A stretch of DNA of 36,173 nt from an uncultured Verrucomicrobia subdivision 3 bacterium (lineage in GTDB: Bacteria > Verrucomicrobiota > Verrucomicrobiia > Limisphaerales > DASXHY01). Made by a program: the position numbers and the translations under genes. A model generated the notes under the pieces. It was not told the DNA's origin. It saw nothing but the letters and a program-made list of their open reading frames with translations, and ran no database searches. The DNA is taken from NCBI GenBank assembly GCA_937890005.1, contig CALBZA010000044.1:1-36173 (forward strand). The letters are read 5' to 3'. This document shows positions 31,358-36,173 of this stretch, one piece after another. How positions within the stretch are numbered: the stretch's first letter is position 1; every line of letters starts with the position of its first letter.

Positions 31358-32857
31358 TCAACGCACCGGCAGCGAAAAATAGAACGTCGCACCTGCGCCT
31401 TCCTCTCCCTCGGCCCAAACGCTTCCGCCATGCCGCTCGATGATTCTGCGCACGTTCGCAAGCCCAATTCCGGTGCCGTCAAAACCGTCCCGATGCAGCC
31501 GTTGAAAAATTCGGAACAGCTTGTCCGCCTGATGCGCTGGAAAGCCAACGCCGTTGTCCTTCACCGAAACAACAATGCTGCCAGCCTCTGTCCGCGAATC
31601 GATTTCGATCACCGCCTTCTCGCGATCGCGCGTGAACTTGAGCGCATTGGACACCAGATTCGTCAGCACCAGCCAGAGCATCACTGGATCGCCCTCCACC
31701 TCCGGCAGATTCCCCAGCTTCCACTCAACGTCCCGCTTCTCAAACGTCGGACGCAAATCGTGGATCACCTCTTTCGCAATCTCCGCCAGGCTGAGATGCA
31801 GTCGGTACATGTCGCTCTGGCCGATCCGGGAAAACGTGAAAAGATCATCGATCAGCCGGCTCATCTGCTGCGCCGATTCCGCGATGGTCTTCAGGTAGGC
31901 GCGATTTTTTGGATCCAGCCGTTCCACAGTCGTTTTCAGGAGAACTTCGGAAAAGCTTTCGATGTGCCGGAGCGGCATGCGCATGTCGAGCGCGATGGTT
32001 CGCGTGAATTCCTCCAGTTCGCGATGCGCCGACTCCACCTGCGTCAGTCGCTCGCGATCGGCCAGTTGAACTTCATCCGGCGCGCGCCGGGCAAGATCAC
32101 GCAGAATGCAGAGGTATCCGCGTGTCCGTCCCTCGTCGTTCTTGAGCGCAACAACCGCATGACTGGCGCGAAACTTTTCCCCGCCCTTGCGCAGACGCCA
32201 GCCATTTTCCTCTTCACGTCCTTTCCGCCGAGCTGACTCCAGCATCTGAGCCGGCCAGGCATGATTGATCGCTTCAGGCGCAAAGAGTTTTTCATAATCG
32301 TTGCCCAGAATCTCGGTCGGCTCGTAGCCGAGCATCTGTTCCGCGCCCGGATTCCATGTGGCCACGCGACCTTCAGGATCCAGCATGAACACGGCGTATT
32401 CCTTCAACTCCGCAGAAATCAGCCGCACATGTTCCTCGGCATCCAGCAGCGCCGATTCAAGCTGACGATGCCGCGCGCGCGTGTCCGCATCCCGAAGCGC
32501 ACGCTCCACCGCCGGCGCCAGCAAATGCAGGTTCTCCTTCAATACATAGTCGTCAGCCCCGCTCTTGAGTGTCTCCTCGGCCGCGCGCGAATCGGGACCG
32601 CCGGTCACGAAAATGAATGGCACATCCGGACAATGCTTTCTCGCTTCGGCCAGTGCGGCAAAGCCGTCGAAACCGGGGACGCCATGATCCGACAGGATCA
32701 CATCGGGAGAATGATGTTCGAGTTCGTGGAGGAAAGATTCGCGGGACTCCACCCGCCGCGACCGGAAACGCAGCCCTGCCTTGCGCAATTCATGGTTGAT
32801 AAGCACCACGTCCGGCGCGGCATCTTCGATCATCAAGACCCGAAGTTCCTTCTTCAT
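31358..32857 (-). CDS. Receiver-PAS-HATPase protein lacking the phospho-acceptor His
   Basis: The 499-residue protein mirrors its neighbour: receiver (Asp57 in VILSDHGVPGFDG), PAS (about 140-255, ELKEYAVFMLDPEGRVATWNPGAEQMLG), a HisKA-like helix, and HATPase (LVLTNLVSNALKFTR, DNGVGF, GTGIGLANVRRII). In the helix the segment FTRTIALDMRMPLRHIESF aligns with the neighbour's FSYSVSHDLRAPLRHIEGF, so the phospho-acceptor His is Leu290. The ATP site is intact. The protein may bind ATP and regulate its partner kinases rather than phosphorylate itself. It is translated first of the three kinase-like genes. His297 further on (LRHI) is shared with the active neighbour and is not the usual site. Confidence 0.9.
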   Translation of the reverse strand: MKKELRVLMIEDAAPDVVLINHELRKAGLRFRSRRVESRESFLHELEHHSPDVILSDHGVPGFDGFAALAEARKHCPDVPFIFVTGGPDSRAAEETLKSGADDYVLKENLHLLAPAVERALRDADTRARHRQLESALLDAEEHVRLISAELKEYAVFMLDPEGRVATWNPGAEQMLGYEPTEILGNDYEKLFAPEAINHAWPAQMLESARRKGREEENGWRLRKGGEKFRASHAVVALKNDEGRTRGYLCILRDLARRAPDEVQLADRERLTQVESAHRELEEFTRTIALDMRMPLRHIESFSEVLLKTTVERLDPKNRAYLKTIAESAQQMSRLIDDLFTFSRIGQSDMYRLHLSLAEIAKEVIHDLRPTFEKRDVEWKLGNLPEVEGDPVMLWLVLTNLVSNALKFTRDREKAVIEIDSRTEAGSIVVSVKDNGVGFPAHQADKLFRIFQRLHRDGFDGTGIGLANVRRIIERHGGSVWAEGEEGAGATFYFSLPVR

Positions 32858-32944
32858 TCTGGTATCGGAGGCTCACAGACATCGAGCCCTGCCACCTTAA
32901 CGAGTGAGCGGATTTCATGAATAGGGTGAAGTCCTGCAAACGGA

Positions 32945-32987
32945 AGAAAGGAGCAAGGAGGAGGGAATCCAGGAGCAAGGAGAACGG
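32945..32987 (+). repeat. Degenerate GG-ended repeat with 7/8-nt period
   Basis: Six units lie head to tail: AGAAAGG, AGCAAGG, AGGAGGG, AATCCAGG, AGCAAGG and AGAACGG, starting at 32945, 32952, 32959, 32966, 32974 and 32981. Lengths are 7, 7, 7, 8, 7 and 7. It fills the gap between the protease and kinase genes. AGCAAGG occurs twice exactly. Confidence 0.65.
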
Positions 32988-33030
32988 GTCGCTTCTGGTT
33001 GCGACGGGCAACGCGTCAATTCGGCTTGTG

Positions 33031-34182
33031 TCAGCTTCCGGAAATTCTCGGCGGCACGGCTTGTGGAACAGCGCGCGCATCCCGCACCGACGGCTCCGCG
33101 CGCAAAGCAGATTGGACCATCAGAAATTCGCTCACGTTCTCCGCTGTGATCATTCCAATCAACCGCCCGTCCAACACCACGGGAATCGACCGGCAGGTTG
33201 AGCTTTGAAATCGCATGAACACCGATTCCGCGGGTTCATCCGGTCCCACCGTCGGAAAGGTGTGCCGCATCGCCGCAGCCACGGGATGTGACGATCCCAT
33301 TTTCGACAAGCTTTCCACCAGCGTTCCTCGCGTGAGCAATCCAACGACGCGCCCCTCCACCACCACAGGGAAATCATCCTGATAACCGGAAAGCAGATGT
33401 TCCACTGCGCGCGACAACGGGTCTTCCGGCGAAAGGGTGCGAAAATCCGTGATCATGATCTGCGAGACACGGGTGCCGCCGAGAGCATGTTTCAGTTGAA
33501 CCATGTTCGATTCCTGCGCCGCGCCCATCCAGACGAACAACGCCAGGAGAACGAGCAAAGGATTGAACGATCCCAACCAGCCCATCAGTCCCGCCATTCC
33601 GATAAGAACCGCGAGGCCTTGACCGATTCTTGCGGCGATCGCAGTGGCGCGCGCGTAATTGAGGCGCAACGCAAGTAATGCGCGAAGAACACGCCCGCCA
33701 TCCATGGGAAATGCCGGCAGAAGATTGAATGTGAACAGGACAATGTTCAGCACGGTCAGTTGAAACAGCAGTCCGCCGGTCGCCTCCATCTGGGCCAGCG
33801 ATTCGCCTGGATGCAACGCCCAAAGGATTGCGCCGAATAGGATGGCGAGCACCACATTCACCGCGGGTCCCGCGAGCGCAACTGCAATCTCCCGCCACGG
33901 TTCCTCCGGCATGCGTTCAAGCCGCGCCACTCCGCCGATCGGAAGCAACGTGATGTCCTTCGTGGCAATCCCAAACCGCCGGGCCATCAATGCGTGGCCA
34001 AATTCATGCAGCACCACGAGTCCGAACAGGCAGACGATGACGAGCACCTCGTGCAGCGCACCAATCCAGGTTCCTCGAACCACAAAACCGGACCAGGCGA
34101 CAACCAGCAGAAGCAGGACAAATGTCGCGTGGACGTAAACTCCGATCCCCGCAAACCGTGCAATCTTCCAGGACCAACGCAT
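33031..34182 (-). CDS. Site-2 protease family (M50) with two CBS domains
   Basis: The 383-residue protein has about six membrane segments. The zinc protease motif HEFGH (VVLHEFGHALMARRFG, near residue 60) and the second motif FNLLPAFPMDGGRVL (near 155) give the HExxH and Asp ligands of intramembrane proteases. From about residue 230 two CBS domains follow (VSQIMITDFRTLSPEDPL ... VVGLLTRG; VAAAMRHTFPTVGPDEP ... LIGMITAENV), which usually bind adenine nucleotides. This family often cleaves regulators such as anti-sigma factors, and the CBS pair would link it to energy state. It starts 11 bases after the HMA gene, so the two are probably cotranscribed. The substrate is unknown. Confidence 0.92.
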   Translation of the reverse strand: MRWSWKIARFAGIGVYVHATFVLLLLVVAWSGFVVRGTWIGALHEVLVIVCLFGLVVLHEFGHALMARRFGIATKDITLLPIGGVARLERMPEEPWREIAVALAGPAVNVVLAILFGAILWALHPGESLAQMEATGGLLFQLTVLNIVLFTFNLLPAFPMDGGRVLRALLALRLNYARATAIAARIGQGLAVLIGMAGLMGWLGSFNPLLVLLALFVWMGAAQESNMVQLKHALGGTRVSQIMITDFRTLSPEDPLSRAVEHLLSGYQDDFPVVVEGRVVGLLTRGTLVESLSKMGSSHPVAAAMRHTFPTVGPDEPAESVFMRFQSSTCRSIPVVLDGRLIGMITAENVSEFLMVQSALRAEPSVRDARAVPQAVPPRISGS

Positions 34183-34193
34183 CCAGCCTCCGG

Positions 34194-34448
34194 TCAGCGC
34201 AGGGGAGAATCCCCCGGCGTGTAACCGCTCTTCAACAGCGCGTCGTGCAACTCGGGAACCTTCGTCACGGTCGTGTCGAATGTCACGGTCGCGCGGCCCG
34301 GTTCGCGCGTGACTTGAACGTCACGCACGCCGCGAATCGATCGCAGGGTTTTCTCCACGCGCGCCACGCACTTGTCGCATGTAATTCCCGACACCGCGAT
34401 GTCCCGTGTTTCCAGCACGGCTTCCTTTGTTGTGTTTTCAGAATTCAT
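34194..34448 (-). CDS. Heavy-metal-associated (HMA) domain protein, CopZ-like
   Basis: The 84-residue protein is a single HMA domain with the metal site GITCDKCV (Cys24, Cys27), in ferredoxin-like order with RVEKTLRSIRGVRDVQVTREPGRATVTFD and LHDALLKSGYTP. CopZ-like proteins carry Cu(I) to ATPases or regulators. No P-type ATPase is in the window. It is 11 bases upstream of the site-2 protease gene. The copper enzymes of region 3 are more than 13 kb away, so a functional link is only suggestive. Confidence 0.92.
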   Translation of the reverse strand: MNSENTTKEAVLETRDIAVSGITCDKCVARVEKTLRSIRGVRDVQVTREPGRATVTFDTTVTKVPELHDALLKSGYTPGDSPLR

Positions 34449-34561
34449 TCCGAGCTCATCCTCGCATAAACGTTGTTGGAATCAAACGGGGAGCTGCACC
34501 GGCTCGTGAGAATCGCCTTCCCACGAACCCGACCCGCCGTGTGCACGAATGAGTCGGATGA

Positions 34562-35977
34562 TCAGTCCAGCAGACGCGGACGTTCGCGATACGTCTTCAG
34601 CACGAACTCGCCAAAGATCGTGTTCGCCCACGCAAACCAGGAACGCGTGAACTTCTTCGGATCGTCCTTGTGAAATGCCTCGTGAATGAATCCGGTTCCC
34701 GCATGCGTCTTCTGCAATGTCATCAGGCATGCCTTGATCTCCTTGTCATCGCTGGCGGTGAGGCCTTCCATGATCACACCCAGCGGCCAGATCATGTCCA
34801 CACCCACGTGCGGCCCGCCGAGACCGCGCGCCGCTTTTCCAACGCAGTAATACGGATTGTCCTCGGAAAGCAGCAACCGGCGCGTGCTCTGGTAAATCGG
34901 GTCGTTCTGTTTCACCGCGCCGAGATACGGCAATGACAGCAGGCTCGGAATGTTGCCGTCGTCAGTGCAGTAATAATTGCCATACGCATCCACTTCGAAC
35001 GCATACACGCGCCCGGCCTTCGGGTGATTGACCACGCCATGTTCGGCCAGCGCAGCCTCCACTTCATCGGCCATCGCGCGGCATTGTTTCGCCAGTGTTG
35101 AATCCTTCTTCAAGGTTTCAACCATTTCCGCGGCCTGACGCAAACTCACCATGGCAAAGAAGTTTGCAGGGATCAGATATGGAAAGATCGTTGCGTCGTC
35201 GCTTGGACGGAAGATCGAATAGATCAGACCGCATGGTTTTGCAGGATTCCCCCAGCCGCGGCCCGGCACCGTGTCGGTTGCAATCTCGGTGCGGCGCATG
35301 AAACTGTAGGGACCTTTCCCGCTCTTGCGCTGCTGTTCGCCGAACGTCTGAAGAATCAGCGCAATCGACTTGTGCCAGCGCTCATCAAATGGCGCGGCGT
35401 CGCCGCTTTCCTTCCAATAGCCATACGCAAGTCGAATCGGGTAACAGAGCGAATCGATCTCCCATTTTCGCTCGTGCACACCGGGTTTCATGTCCGTGAT
35501 GTCGCTCGCCCATTCGCCGCGCTTGTTCTCGTCCTTGTAGAATGCGTTCGCGTACGGATCCTTGAGAATGCAATAGGTCTGGCGATTGATCACCCCGGCG
35601 ATCAGTTGCTGGAGTTTGGGATCGTTCTTCATCAACGGCAGATACGGCCAGACCTGCGCAGAACTGTCGCGCAGCCACATGGCATCGATGTCGCCGGTGA
35701 TCACGTAAGTATCAGGCCGGCCATCGACCATCGCGAACTCGACCGTGGTATCCAGCGTGTTCGGAAAACAGTTCTCGAACATCCATGCCAGCTCCTTGTT
35801 GCGGATCTTCGATTTGATTTCCGCGATCGTCTTCTCAACCGCAGGGCTTTGAAAGCGGCGTTGCGACGGCGGAATACGCACGGTGATGAAACCGGATTCA
35901 ATGGCCAGTGCCCCCGGCGCCATCATCAAGGCAGACGCAGCCATGGTGCTGTTTCGAATGAAGTCTCGTCGATTCAT
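34562..35977 (-). CDS. Glycoside hydrolase family 125, exo-alpha-1,6-mannosidase-like
   Basis: The 471-residue protein (ATG 35977) begins with a Tat-type signal (MNRRDFIRNSTMAASALMMAPGALA), so it is exported folded. The rest matches GH125 (once DUF1237), inverting alpha-1,6-mannosidases with an (alpha/alpha)6 fold. Typical stretches are ITGDIDAMWLRDSSAQVWPYL, YANAFYKDENKRGEWASDITDMKPGVHERKWEIDSLCYPIRLAYGYWK, and LGGPHVGVDMIWPLGVIMEGLT. Acidic residues in DIDAMWLRDS and near GTGFIHEAFHKDD are likely catalytic candidates. The frame extends upstream to 36040, but the signal peptide fixes the start. It probably trims mannose from glycans. It is 113 bases from the HMA gene. Confidence 0.93.
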   Translation of the reverse strand: MNRRDFIRNSTMAASALMMAPGALAIESGFITVRIPPSQRRFQSPAVEKTIAEIKSKIRNKELAWMFENCFPNTLDTTVEFAMVDGRPDTYVITGDIDAMWLRDSSAQVWPYLPLMKNDPKLQQLIAGVINRQTYCILKDPYANAFYKDENKRGEWASDITDMKPGVHERKWEIDSLCYPIRLAYGYWKESGDAAPFDERWHKSIALILQTFGEQQRKSGKGPYSFMRRTEIATDTVPGRGWGNPAKPCGLIYSIFRPSDDATIFPYLIPANFFAMVSLRQAAEMVETLKKDSTLAKQCRAMADEVEAALAEHGVVNHPKAGRVYAFEVDAYGNYYCTDDGNIPSLLSLPYLGAVKQNDPIYQSTRRLLLSEDNPYYCVGKAARGLGGPHVGVDMIWPLGVIMEGLTASDDKEIKACLMTLQKTHAGTGFIHEAFHKDDPKKFTRSWFAWANTIFGEFVLKTYRERPRLLD

Positions 35978-36173
35978 GATTCCAATATTTGCGTTCGCAT
36001 TCACAACAGAAGTCAATGTCGCGCGGCGCAATACAACCACAGCAGAAACGAAAAGTAATCCCGAAATTGAAAGGAACGGAACGCTGGACGCATCCGGAGT
36101 TGTTGAAACCCAGACATATTTTGGCCTCGTCAGCAGAATCTGTGGGTTGATTCGGGTTCCGGAAGGCGGCCGA
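35978..36173. other. Upstream sequence of the GH125 gene to the window end
   Basis: I see no gene in these 196 bases. The promoter of the GH125 gene should be here. No repeat or structure stands out. Confidence 0.5.

Noticed and set aside
1..36173. CRISPR array
   Set aside because: No evenly spaced direct repeats of 23-50 bases with unique spacers; the only tandem repeats have a period of 7 or 8 bases and are degenerate.

Overview
The window looks like chromosomal DNA from a member of the Verrucomicrobiota, probably the Pedosphaera/Limisphaerales side. This is inferred, not proven. The supporting signs are a PEP-CTERM protein, a prepilin-like protein with an H-x9-DG motif, secreted proteins ending in 'STNL..W ... 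RFYRLR'-type tails, and a WD40 protein ending in 'GTLQ.A....GPW'. The SRP RNA-dnaX-ebfC-recR order is a common bacterial housekeeping block.

Region 1 (1-4490) is accessory. Three putative attC sites, all read on the minus strand, surround a hypothetical gene, an Lnu(F)/LinF-like lincosamide nucleotidyltransferase and a nucleoside phosphorylase. No integron integrase is seen, so it resembles a cluster of attC sites lacking an integrase (CALIN). On the side where attI/intI would be expected lies an IS91-family element: a Y2 transposase translationally coupled to a tyrosine recombinase that lacks its N-terminal half.

Region 2 (4491-10465) holds a secreted WD40 protein, the SRP RNA, dnaX, ebfC, recR and a YihX-like HAD phosphatase. 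A structured leader lies between the SRP RNA and dnaX.

Region 3 (10466-21721) is rich in copper redox enzymes. A cupredoxin-PA14 protein and a multicopper oxidase lie on the plus strand. A minus-strand run encodes a galactose/glyoxal-oxidase-like protein, a pseudopilin-like protein, three paralogous secreted proteins sharing a GDPFGHIHGRRF-type motif, and a lipoprotein. A tRNA-Thr(UGU) and a small hypothetical gene sit between the two strands' blocks.

Region 4 (21722-27973) holds polA with a degenerate proofreading site, a membrane-anchored GNAT-like protein, a sodium:solute symporter and a DUF488 protein.

Region 5 (27977-36173, nearly all minus strand) reads in transcription order: GH125 mannosidase-like enzyme, HMA metallochaperone, site-2 protease with CBS domains, three REC-first histidine-kinase-like proteins and a NarL-type response regulator. 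The first kinase of the three has lost its phospho-acceptor histidine. The second overlaps the third by 4 nt and the third overlaps the regulator by 68 nt, which suggests one co-translated signalling unit.

Four intergenic gaps carry degenerate short tandem repeats with a 7/8-nt period but different sequence in each. The most promising points for follow-up are the resistance-like cassette array next to an IS91 element, the copper-oxidase locus with its three paralogous partners, the His-less kinase stack, and the 7/8-nt repeats.
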